A stretch of DNA of 5,271 bases from an uncultured Paraglaciecola sp. (GTDB lineage: Bacteria > Pseudomonadota > Gammaproteobacteria > Enterobacterales > Alteromonadaceae), in contig CAJQKX010000281.1 in NCBI GenBank assembly GCA_905479025.1, positions 1 to 5,271 on the forward strand, read 5' to 3'. The first letter of the stretch is position 1, and each line of letters begins with the position of its first letter. This document shows positions 1-5,233 of this stretch, piece by piece. Under the pieces are notes generated by a model. The model saw only the letters and a program-made list of their open reading frames with translations. It ran no database searches and had not been told where the DNA came from. A program made the translations under genes and the position numbers.

Positions 1-4
1 GCCA

Positions 5-69
5 CGCAAAATAAGTACATATTTGAGTACATATTTTGCGATTCTGAGCGCTTAAAATTTATATGTACT
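5..69. repeat. Repeat cluster upstream of the integrase (candidate arm-type or operator sites)
   Basis: The 11-mer AGTACATATTT occurs twice in tandem (14-24 and 26-36), and its 9-base core AGTACATAT occurs a third time inverted at 61-69. The tandem pair is enclosed by a perfect 9-bp inverted repeat, CGCAAAATA (5-13) and TATTTTGCG (32-40). A possible -10 box TAAAAT lies at 53-58 with no convincing -35 box, so the inverted copy would sit near the transcription start. Short direct and inverted repeats just outside int are typical of integrase arm-type sites or excisionase/regulator sites; which of these applies is inference. No tRNA end or attachment core can be identified in the bases available. 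Confidence 0.55.
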
Positions 70-103
70 TGTGCTTTTGAATCAATGATTTGGAGCGCAA
101 GAC

Positions 104-1369
104 ATGACAATCACCAATTCTTGGCTTAAAGCCAACCACAAAAAACCAAGATCAAAAATTCTCAATAAAACTGATAGAGACGGGCTGCTCGCACGTGTCT
201 CAGTGAAGGGAAAAGTCACGTATAGCCTGCGTTACTACTACAACGATAAGCAAACGCGACTGGATATAGGGACATACCCGTTGATGACGCTAAAAGAAGC
301 GAGAGAGGAGGGGCTGCGACTAAGGAAGCAATTAGAGCTAGGCCATAATCCCAAAATTGTGCGCCAATTAGAAAGACAAGCCATCATAGCGACAGCATCG
401 CTCAAGGGGTTGTTTGAGCTTTGGTACGAAAGCTACTGCGTTAAAAATAAAAAAGGCCATCACGAAATTTTACGCTCGTTTGAGTTGCATATATTTCCGC
501 GCCTTGGAAATTTGCCAGCGGAAAAAGTCACCCTGCATGAGTGGCTAGATATTCTTGAAAAATTGGCAGAGACAACCCCTGCTATTGCTGAGCGCATTCT
601 AGTGAACGCAAAACAGATGTTGAAGTTTGGCACAAAGCGCAGACTGATACCCTCCAATCCGTTAGCGGACATCTACGCCAAAGAAGATTTGCAAGTCAGA
701 AAGCGTTCGGTCAATCGCTCGCTCTCTGATGAAGAAATCAAAATGGTCTGGATCGCCTTGGATGAATCGCGCATCACAGAGAAGAACAAACTCTTTGTAA
801 AGCTATGCCTGATCTACGGCTGCCGAAACGGAGAACTACGATTGTCTGAAAAAAGACATTTTGATTTTGAGAAAAATGTTTGGACGATACCCCCTGAAAA
901 CCACAAGCTGGGCAAGAAATCGGGCAAACCACTGCGAAGACCCATCACGCCAGAGATCAAAGGGTTTTTACAGCAGGCGTTTGATCTAAGTAGTGGCAGC
1001 AAATATGTTTTTACCAATTTTGAAAAAAATGAGGTGATGGGGCATACAGCGCCTCTTCAAATTCCGTACAACATCATGCAGTTTCTTCGTCGAAGAAAGC
1101 AATTTGAATTGCCACACTTCTCCATGCACGACCTGCGTCGCACCTGCCGATCTAATCTCTCATCCCTAACCACGTTCAATTTGGCTGAGGTCATGCTCGG
1201 GCATAGCCGAGGGATAGCAAGCGTGTATGACCAGCATGATTACCTCGAAGAGCAGGCAGAGGCGTATTCGGCATGGTGTAGGCGGTTGAACAGCTTGGTG
1301 GATGGCGAGCCACCTGCTGCGCCCAGCAAGAATAATGTTATCAGGCTAGATAGATGGCGGAGGGCGTGA
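104..1369 (+). CDS. int: P4-type tyrosine recombinase (site-specific integrase)
   Basis: This integrase inserts and excises the element by cutting and rejoining att DNA through a covalent 3'-phosphotyrosyl link. Residues about 1-85 form the N-terminal arm-binding domain of the DUF4102 type, with the family pattern RLDIGTYPLMTLKEAR at 52-67. Residues about 98-195 are the SAM-like core-binding domain, and 205-395 the catalytic domain. The catalytic set is visible: R241 in GCRNGEL, a probable K268, H342 and R345 in HDLRR, H367 in LGH, and nucleophile Y375 in SVYDQ, followed by the P4-family DYLEEQAEAY tail. At 421 residues it has the usual length of the family and appears intact. The start is supported by GGAG at 92-95, eight bases before ATG. 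P4-type integrases usually sit beside a tRNA or similar attachment site and point inward, so the element boundary is probably just left of the window (inference). Confidence 0.96.
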   Translation: MTITNSWLKANHKKPRSKILNKTDRDGLLARVSVKGKVTYSLRYYYNDKQTRLDIGTYPLMTLKEAREEGLRLRKQLELGHNPKIVRQLERQAIIATASLKGLFELWYESYCVKNKKGHHEILRSFELHIFPRLGNLPAEKVTLHEWLDILEKLAETTPAIAERILVNAKQMLKFGTKRRLIPSNPLADIYAKEDLQVRKRSVNRSLSDEEIKMVWIALDESRITEKNKLFVKLCLIYGCRNGELRLSEKRHFDFEKNVWTIPPENHKLGKKSGKPLRRPITPEIKGFLQQAFDLSSGSKYVFTNFEKNEVMGHTAPLQIPYNIMQFLRRRKQFELPHFSMHDLRRTCRSNLSSLTTFNLAEVMLGHSRGIASVYDQHDYLEEQAEAYSAWCRRLNSLVDGEPPAAPSKNNVIRLDRWRRA

Positions 1370-1430
1370 ATTGCGAAGAGTATCTATAGGTCAGAAAATG
1401 CTAATGACTTCAGGCTATTAAACTATCCGC

Positions 1431-1459
1431 TTGACAAAATATATGAAATATCATATAAC
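1431..1459 (+). promoter_or_regulatory. Sigma70-type promoter with palindromic operator for the toxin-antitoxin operon
   Basis: A perfect -35 box TTGACA (1431-1436) is followed after 17 bases by TATAAC (1454-1459), a near-consensus -10 box. Between them, and overlapping the -10 box, lies a perfect inverted repeat TATATGA (1440-1446) / TCATATA (1451-1457) with a 4-base spacer. A palindrome covering the spacer and -10 box is the expected operator for autorepression by the HTH antitoxin encoded downstream; that regulator assignment is inference. The toxin ATG begins only five bases after the -10 box, so the transcript would be nearly or fully leaderless. Confidence 0.75.
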
Positions 1460-1464
1460 TAACT

Positions 1465-1833
1465 ATGAGTAATGACGTTGAAAAGCCAGTCGTATGGATT
1501 GGTACATCGCATGGTGACTGGCTTGAATTCCCTGATGATGTTCAGGACGTGATGGGCTATTCCCTGCACCTTGCTCAAATGGGTATGAAGGCAGGGAATG
1601 TTAAACCGCTGAAAGGCTTTAAAGGTGCATCAGTATTGGAAATTGTTGATAACTACAATACTGATACTTATCGAGCGGTCTATACCGTTAAATTTGAGGA
1701 TGCGATTTATGTGCTTCATGCATTCCAAAAGAAAAGCAAAAAGGGAATATCAACACCTAAAACTGATATGAAAATGATAGAACAACGATTGATGAAAGCG
1801 AGAGAAGAACATGAGCAAAGAACAAAGAAATAG
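1465..1833 (+). CDS. RelE/HigB-like toxin of a type II toxin-antitoxin system (phage Gp49-like family)
   Basis: This is a predicted toxin of the RelE/ParE superfamily, Gp49-like (HigB-type) branch. Characterised relatives are ribosome-dependent mRNA interferases acting in the cytoplasm. Family marks are KPLKGFKGASVLEI at 47-60, YRAVYTV at 69-75, and the strongly conserved IYVLHAFQKKSKKGI at 81-95, followed by a helical, charged C-terminus. R70 and the lysines at 89-93 are candidates for the basic residues that contact RNA. The 122-residue length is normal. The start at 1465 is the only good one: an in-frame stop lies at 1456-1458 and the next Met is residue 30. No Shine-Dalgarno sequence precedes it, matching the leaderless promoter arrangement. 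Its 3' end overlaps the antitoxin gene by 23 bases, and toxin-first order is usual for HigBA-type modules. The family call is firm; the exact molecular target is not shown by the sequence. Confidence 0.92.
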   Translation: MSNDVEKPVVWIGTSHGDWLEFPDDVQDVMGYSLHLAQMGMKAGNVKPLKGFKGASVLEIVDNYNTDTYRAVYTVKFEDAIYVLHAFQKKSKKGISTPKTDMKMIEQRLMKAREEHEQRTKK

Positions 1834-2140
1834 TGCAGTTGTGACCGCTCATCCTTTTGAAGGATTAAAAAATGGTGATGAGCGCCTAGCAAAAGTAAAA
1901 CTGGCATTGGGTATTAACCAGTTGCTTGAAGATCGTGGCTTAAAACAAAAAGCTGCCTCAGAGCTTCTGGGTATTACGCAGCCTGAAGTATCTCAAATTG
2001 CTAATGGTCGTCTGTCAGGGTTTACCTTTGATCGTTTATATCGTTGTTTGCAAGCGTTAGATATGAGTGTTGAAATTACACTCAAAAAAAATACGCCAGC
2101 ATTCACAGGTATTCATGTGCATAACGAGCTGCGTGTTTAA
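1811..2140 (+). CDS. XRE-family helix-turn-helix antitoxin (HigA-like, HTH_37 type)
   Basis: This is the predicted antitoxin that binds and neutralises the upstream RelE/HigB-like toxin and represses their shared promoter. A Cro/C1-type helix-turn-helix is clear at about residues 32-85: the first helix around 31-41, helix two QKAASELLG at 46-54, and recognition helix TQPEVSQIANGR at 56-67. The following FTFDRLYRCLQALDMSVEIT (71-90) is the characteristic C-terminal part of the HTH_37 group. The first 30 residues look flexible and may hold toxin contacts (inference). The ATG lies inside the end of the toxin gene (23-base overlap), preceded by the purine-rich GAGAGAAG. That start and the leaderless toxin start together suggest the antitoxin is translated better than the toxin, as such modules require. 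The palindrome at 1440-1457 is its probable operator. At 109 residues it appears complete. Confidence 0.92.
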   Translation: MSKEQRNSAVVTAHPFEGLKNGDERLAKVKLALGINQLLEDRGLKQKAASELLGITQPEVSQIANGRLSGFTFDRLYRCLQALDMSVEITLKKNTPAFTGIHVHNELRV

Positions 2141-2158
2141 AAATAAGTGAGAAAGCAC

Positions 2159-2329
2159 ATGGCTAAAGGCGAAAATTTACAGCGTGTCTGGGATCAACTT
2201 CCAGAAGAGCGTAAGCGGCGTATTACTGAACGAGCTGAGCTGCTGGAAGCAGGATACCTGAAGTTACAGGAACTTCGTAAATCAGCAGGAATAAGACAAG
2301 CGAAAGCGTCAGACTCAAGAGAGTCTTAA
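2159..2329 (+). CDS. Truncated antitoxin/XRE-regulator-like small ORF (probable remnant)
   Basis: This short ORF starts 18 bases after the antitoxin stop. ATG 2159 gives 56 residues; GTG 2147 would add four. Its sequence LPEERKRRITERAELLEAG (14-32) and LQELRKSAGI (36-45) resembles the N-terminal helical segment of HigA-like XRE regulators, which typically read LPEER...ARAAEL...LRELRKALGLTQ and then continue into a helix-turn-helix. Here the reading frame ends after the equivalent of GLTQ, with QAKASDSRES then stop, so the whole DNA-binding domain (about 40 residues) is missing. I read the other two frames downstream and found no HTH continuation, so a simple frameshift is unlikely; a deletion or replacement is more likely. 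It is probably co-transcribed with the module upstream. It could be a decaying gene or a retained small protein; the sequence does not decide. Confidence 0.6.
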   Translation: MAKGENLQRVWDQLPEERKRRITERAELLEAGYLKLQELRKSAGIRQAKASDSRES

Positions 2330-2351
2330 GCTGGTCTCTAATCGTGTTGGC

Positions 2352-2732
2352 TTAGTTTGGCTTTGGAGAAAGTGGAGTGACTTTATCGGGGTTGTTTAGC
2401 TCGGCACGACGCTCTTCACACCAGCGAGTGTTCAATGCGCCACACAACTCTTCGCTTCCAATCTGTAAGGCTAAATTGAGTGCGTGTCTGTCAAATATAT
2501 CTGTATGACTTGCAGAGATTTTAGAGTTTTCGAGTAAGAAAAACGCCATATCTTCATGGAACTCACAGATGGCTACCTGAAGAGCATTCATTTTGTTGGC
2601 GTTGTAGTCGTATATGCATGATGGATTATTTTTTAACGCCGCTTTCGCCTCGTCAAAATCACAATACCGAGCAGCATGTAATAAATTTGGTTCCATCCAA
2701 TTATTGTTACTTTCTGTTTTTATCTTTAACAC
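2352..2732 (-). CDS. Small ankyrin-repeat protein
   Basis: This 126-residue protein consists mainly of degenerate ankyrin repeats, which act as protein-protein binding scaffolds. Repeat one runs about 14-46 with LLHAARYCDFDEAKAAL (17-33). Repeat two runs about 47-82 with MNALQVAICEFHEDMAFFLLE (48-68). A third partial repeat begins around 83 with HALNLALQIGSEELCGAL. The C-terminus (105-126) is charged, then proline-rich and probably unstructured. There is no signal peptide or membrane segment, so it is likely cytoplasmic. The chosen start is GTG at 2732, preceded by AGGG with seven bases spacing; ATG at residue 13 (2696) is the alternative but lacks a good ribosome site. It lies 27 bases downstream of the 343-residue gene on the same strand, so the two are probably one operon and may form a complex or an effector-inhibitor pair (inference). 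Its binding partner is unknown. Confidence 0.82.
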   Translation of the reverse strand: MLKIKTESNNNWMEPNLLHAARYCDFDEAKAALKNNPSCIYDYNANKMNALQVAICEFHEDMAFFLLENSKISASHTDIFDRHALNLALQIGSEELCGALNTRWCEERRAELNNPDKVTPLSPKPN

Positions 2733-2759
2733 TATATAGCCCTATCGGTAAACATTTAC

Positions 2760-3791
2760 TTAATTTTCGCGCAGTGTTTTATAAATTTCGTTAGCTTTTT
2801 GAATGGCTAAATCGCGTTCTCTAATGTCCTTAACTGTATCTAGTCCAGAGTAATTAATGCATTTGTATTTCTCATCTTCGGGGTAATAAATGGGCGAAAT
2901 TATCCCGAACGGAGAAATATCGACATTTGTTTTTATATCAAAAATTGATACTTTTCCCATGTCGCCCGGCATCGTTATTTGAGCCTTAAGGTATTCTAAA
3001 AACATGGGCTTTAATGTCTGGTGATGCTTCATGATTAGCAAGTTGTTTTTTTCGAGATAGCAGCCGAAGCAGAATTCTGATTGCAATGAATCGCTGAATA
3101 AAATTGCTATTTTTTCATCGATAAACCGACTTTTTTTTATCGCTAAATAGTAGTTATCGATCAAAGACTCTACTACATGTCTATTCTTGGTAAGGCGGTA
3201 TTGTTTTCGTTCACTTTCTGAAGTGTGAATGAATTTAAATACATGCCCCTCTTCAATGGTTTTCAAAATGATTAGCTTGCCTTCATCCTCCATATAGGTG
3301 TCGTTAGTTTTTCCAATATCAAGGCGGGCATCGACCCGGCTCTGCTTCACCATCTTGGGTTTGGTAAAAGAGGTGAAGAACTTAGCTAGATAGTTGACCT
3401 CGTTGACAATTTCTAACATAGAAATTTCTTCGGGTTCGTGCCGCCACAAAAACTCTTCAATGAGTTCAAAATGGTCTATATCTTCGTTGCGAGTACCCTC
3501 TGTTTCACCTGACAGAATATTGCCCAGTTTCTTGCTAAAGCTTCCTTTTAGTTCGTCAGGGTGGCCATCATAGTAAGAAGCCATATCTTGGATAATGTAT
3601 TTAAGAGCGCCTAGAGGGTGATCATCAATGCGTTTGTACTGTTTGTATATGTCGCGAAATACGGTGACGACCGAGAGCCTATAAAGATAGGGCGACCGTT
3701 TAACAAAATCCGCTCTTCTGTATTCCAGAGACGATTTATCTGTCATAGAGAGACCGCATGTAATGTTGAAATAATCATAAAAATCAAGCAC
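2760..3791 (-). CDS. Unrecognised 343-residue protein, first gene of the minus-strand cassette
   Basis: I do not recognise this protein. It appears soluble, with no signal peptide or membrane helix. Residues about 17-145 look mainly helical. Residues about 165-320 look mixed alpha/beta, with hydrophobic strand-like runs (KLIILKTI 172-179, EKIAILFSD 226-234, NLLIMKHH 250-257, KVSIFDI 280-286). The C-terminus (318-343) is a charged helix. A single CxxC (C241, C244) is present, but no second pair that would suggest a zinc site. No nuclease, ATPase, kinase or TIR motif could be found by eye. GTG 3791 gives the longest frame, since an in-frame TAA lies upstream in the hairpin region. ATG 3746 (MTDKSS, 328 residues) is a reasonable alternative, and neither start has a good Shine-Dalgarno sequence. 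The gene is AT-rich (20/60 and 22/60 G+C in two sampled 60-base lines, 2761-2820 and 3001-3060). It is followed directly by the ankyrin gene, and its place between integrase and AlpA-like gene suggests cargo. Confidence 0.8.
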   Translation of the reverse strand: MLDFYDYFNITCGLSMTDKSSLEYRRADFVKRSPYLYRLSVVTVFRDIYKQYKRIDDHPLGALKYIIQDMASYYDGHPDELKGSFSKKLGNILSGETEGTRNEDIDHFELIEEFLWRHEPEEISMLEIVNEVNYLAKFFTSFTKPKMVKQSRVDARLDIGKTNDTYMEDEGKLIILKTIEEGHVFKFIHTSESERKQYRLTKNRHVVESLIDNYYLAIKKSRFIDEKIAILFSDSLQSEFCFGCYLEKNNLLIMKHHQTLKPMFLEYLKAQITMPGDMGKVSIFDIKTNVDISPFGIISPIYYPEDEKYKCINYSGLDTVKDIRERDLAIQKANEIYKTLREN

Positions 3792-3795
3792 TAGG

Positions 3796-3833
3796 AAAAA
3801 ATAGAAAAAAATGGTTTTCTTTTAGTGAAAACC
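3796..3833 (-). terminator. Terminator-shaped hairpin upstream of the minus-strand cassette
   Basis: Read on the minus strand, a perfect 7-bp stem GGTTTTC / GAAAACC (3833-3827 and 3819-3813) with a 7-base loop is followed by A, seven T, CTA and six T. This is the layout of an intrinsic terminator, although the stem is AT-rich with only three G:C pairs. It ends four bases before the GTG of the 343-residue gene. It could insulate the cassette from leftward transcription, attenuate the cassette's own leader, or be a regulator palindrome between the divergent genes. On the plus strand the run after the stem (CCTTCTTCGCG) is a poor T-tract, so any terminator action would be leftward. Confidence 0.5.
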
Positions 3834-3893
3834 TTCTTCGCGTAAATTTTAAGCTGTTCCCGAACGTCAACCAAGACCAACGGGAGAAAACTC

Positions 3894-4991
3894 ATGTCCA
3901 CGCATGACAACTTAGAAACACAAGTTCAACAGCAAGCCCAATCAAGTCAATTTTTAGTAGCGCTACTTATAACTATTAGCTCGGGTACCGCTGGTATTGG
4001 GTTCGACCAAATTTTGCCCGGTACAGGCTGGGTGCATTACACGTTAGTTGCAGCAATGACCCTGTCCGTCTTTGGTTGCCTTAAGTTGGTGTGGGGATGG
4101 CAGTTCGCCATCTTCCTCAGGCTGGCAGCAGGCAAGCCAAGCAAACTGGCTATATGCACGCATCTACTCGGTGTTGCGCTAACTACCTTAGCTTCTTTGT
4201 CACCGACATTTATTGGTGTCACTTTCGAAGCTGCCGCCTTGCATGACATGCACCACAACTATGAAATTGTAATGCAAAAGGAGTCGACCGCGAAGCGAAA
4301 CTACAAGGCTGTGACTTCTATTCACGCATTTATTGAGTCGCAAGCTGGCACCGTTTTGGATTTACGCGATCAGGAAGAGGAGGGCGATTTTAGTCTACGA
4401 TCTGGTCGAGGCCCAGTTTGGCGAGTTTACGATGACACGCTCCGCTCCCTTGGTCAGCTGCTCGCTTTAATCGACAGCCAGCAAGAGCGCTACGAAGAGA
4501 TCGTGGCTAACCTCGGTCTTACTCAGACCAAAATGCGCCGTGCTTTGGAGAGTGATCTTAATTCAAAAGATATGTTGTCTCAGTACTCTGATGCTTCGCG
4601 CACCCATGCAGACAGCTACGGTGCGTTATTAGAGCTTAGTGTTGTGGCGCTGATCGAAGTAAGCCTTTCCAGCTTTGCCGATAGTGTTGTGCCTGCTCAG
4701 AAGGCCGAAGGTGACGCCAAAGAGGCTTTACGGCTCGCTAAAAAGCATGCCCGTGATACCGCCTCTGCTATCAGTCACTATGTGAACGAGCGTGTTATTC
4801 CACTCAAGCCTATCTTGGCATATCAACCAGACAGTCCCGCTGTGGTCGTGTGGCGCTACATAGACCGCCACTGGTCGCAATTTGCTATTTGTGCCTCGCT
4901 CGATTTGAGCCTCTGGTTCGTACTCCTTATGCAAATTGCGGCGCTTCAAGAAACGCGTGCGCGCGCACTCAACAATCAAACTCAACCTTAA
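3894..4991 (+). CDS. Membrane protein with four predicted TM helices and a large coiled-coil-like domain
   Basis: I do not recognise the family. Hydrophobic segments at about 19-37, 48-67, 86-110 and 329-351 look like transmembrane helices. The loop between helices two and three (R76, K81, K84) and the C-terminal tail (R355, R357) are basic, while the loop between helices one and two has none. The positive-inside rule therefore suggests both ends are cytoplasmic and that residues about 112-327 lie in the periplasm. That domain is long, polar, helical and rich in Ala, Glu, Gln, Leu and Ser, with no cysteine, so coiled coils are likely. GGGAG (3882-3886) sits seven bases before the ATG and fixes the start. 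It is the first gene of the right-hand operon, 17 bases before the AlpA-like gene. Its composition differs sharply from the cassette to its left (34/60 G+C in 4441-4500). A role in exclusion, phage sensing or envelope association is possible but not shown. Confidence 0.85.
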   Translation: MSTHDNLETQVQQQAQSSQFLVALLITISSGTAGIGFDQILPGTGWVHYTLVAAMTLSVFGCLKLVWGWQFAIFLRLAAGKPSKLAICTHLLGVALTTLASLSPTFIGVTFEAAALHDMHHNYEIVMQKESTAKRNYKAVTSIHAFIESQAGTVLDLRDQEEEGDFSLRSGRGPVWRVYDDTLRSLGQLLALIDSQQERYEEIVANLGLTQTKMRRALESDLNSKDMLSQYSDASRTHADSYGALLELSVVALIEVSLSSFADSVVPAQKAEGDAKEALRLAKKHARDTASAISHYVNERVIPLKPILAYQPDSPAVVVWRYIDRHWSQFAICASLDLSLWFVLLMQIAALQETRARALNNQTQP

Positions 4992-4995
4992 CTTT

Positions 4996-5000
4996 GGAGG
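4996..5000 (+). promoter_or_regulatory. Strong ribosome binding site that fixes the AlpA-like start
   Basis: GGAGG at 4996-5000 lies eight bases before ATG 5009 in the 17-base gap after the membrane protein gene. It decides the start of the AlpA-like gene against a longer in-frame reading that would begin inside the membrane protein gene. Confidence 0.8.
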
Positions 5001-5008
5001 ATAACGCT

Positions 5009-5233
5009 ATGTTACCTAAATTTGTTTCGTCTAACGATATATGTAATGCGCTTGGTATTTCGAAGCGTACTCTTCAGCGCCGATTTCACTGTGCTCGTAA
5101 CCCGCTGCCTCCCGCTTGTATTAAGCGCGTAGGCGGTGCTTCTAAGTGGGAGGAGGGCATAGCGCTTGCTTGGTTAGAGCGTGAGCGGGCCCTTGGCAAT
5201 AAGTCCAGCCAAGGGGGTGTCAATCATGAGTAA
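5009..5233 (+). CDS. AlpA/excisionase-like winged helix-turn-helix DNA-binding protein
   Basis: This is a 74-residue predicted DNA-binding regulator. The helix-turn-helix is NDICNALGISKRTLQRRF at 9-26, preceded by FVSS. It is followed by the loop and wing pattern NPLPPACIKRVGGASKWEEG (31-50) and a helix ALAWLERERA (52-61). This order of motifs (HTH, proline-containing loop, basic strand, W.E, AWL.R) is that of AlpA and related MerR-fold proteins. In P4-like elements, satellites and islands these either activate the integrase or act as excisionase. That is the expected role here, with the repeats at 5-69 as possible targets (inference). The frame could be extended upstream to 4850, but those residues are the out-of-frame overlap with the membrane protein gene; the strong GGAGG supports ATG 5009. 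Its stop overlaps the next start (ATGAGTAA). Confidence 0.82.
   Translation: MLPKFVSSNDICNALGISKRTLQRRFHCARNPLPPACIKRVGGASKWEEGIALAWLERERALGNKSSQGGVNHE
5190..5217 (+). promoter_or_regulatory. Hairpin sequestering the ribosome binding site of the last gene
   Basis: A perfect 8-bp inverted repeat CCCTTGGC (5190-5197) / GCCAAGGG (5208-5215) with a 10-base loop lies in the last codons of the AlpA-like gene. Its 3' arm covers most of the Shine-Dalgarno run AAGGGGG (5211-5217) of the following ORF, whose ATG is at 5226. Ribosomes finishing the AlpA-like gene would melt the stem and free the site, giving translational coupling. The structure is seen in the sequence; the coupling is inference. Confidence 0.55.

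Noticed and set aside
1..12. Possible tRNA 3' end or attachment core at the left edge
   Set aside because: Only GCCA-like bases are visible before the repeats; no tRNA fold can be built and no second att copy is in the window.
460..1017. Minus-strand open frames inside the integrase gene
   Set aside because: They are antisense to a complete catalytic gene, have no recognisable motifs, and lack supporting ribosome sites.
1716..1907. Minus-strand open frame across the toxin-antitoxin junction
   Set aside because: It is antisense to two overlapping recognised genes, and its hydrophobic, low-complexity translation looks like a shadow.
2311..2326. Inverted repeat AGACTC / GAGTCT with a 4-base loop at the end of the truncated ORF, as a terminator between convergent genes
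   Set aside because: The stem is only 6 bp, it lies within codons, and no T-run follows on either strand.
3856..3885. Small palindrome GTTC-CC-GAAC and the TCCCG / CGGGA pairing near the membrane protein ribosome site
   Set aside because: The arms are only 4-5 bp, and the second pair has an 18-base loop; too weak to call an operator or RBS-blocking structure.
4850..5008. Longer reading of the AlpA-like gene beginning inside the membrane protein gene
   Set aside because: The extension overlaps the well-supported membrane protein frame and adds no recognisable domain; GGAGG at 4996-5000 places the start at 5009.
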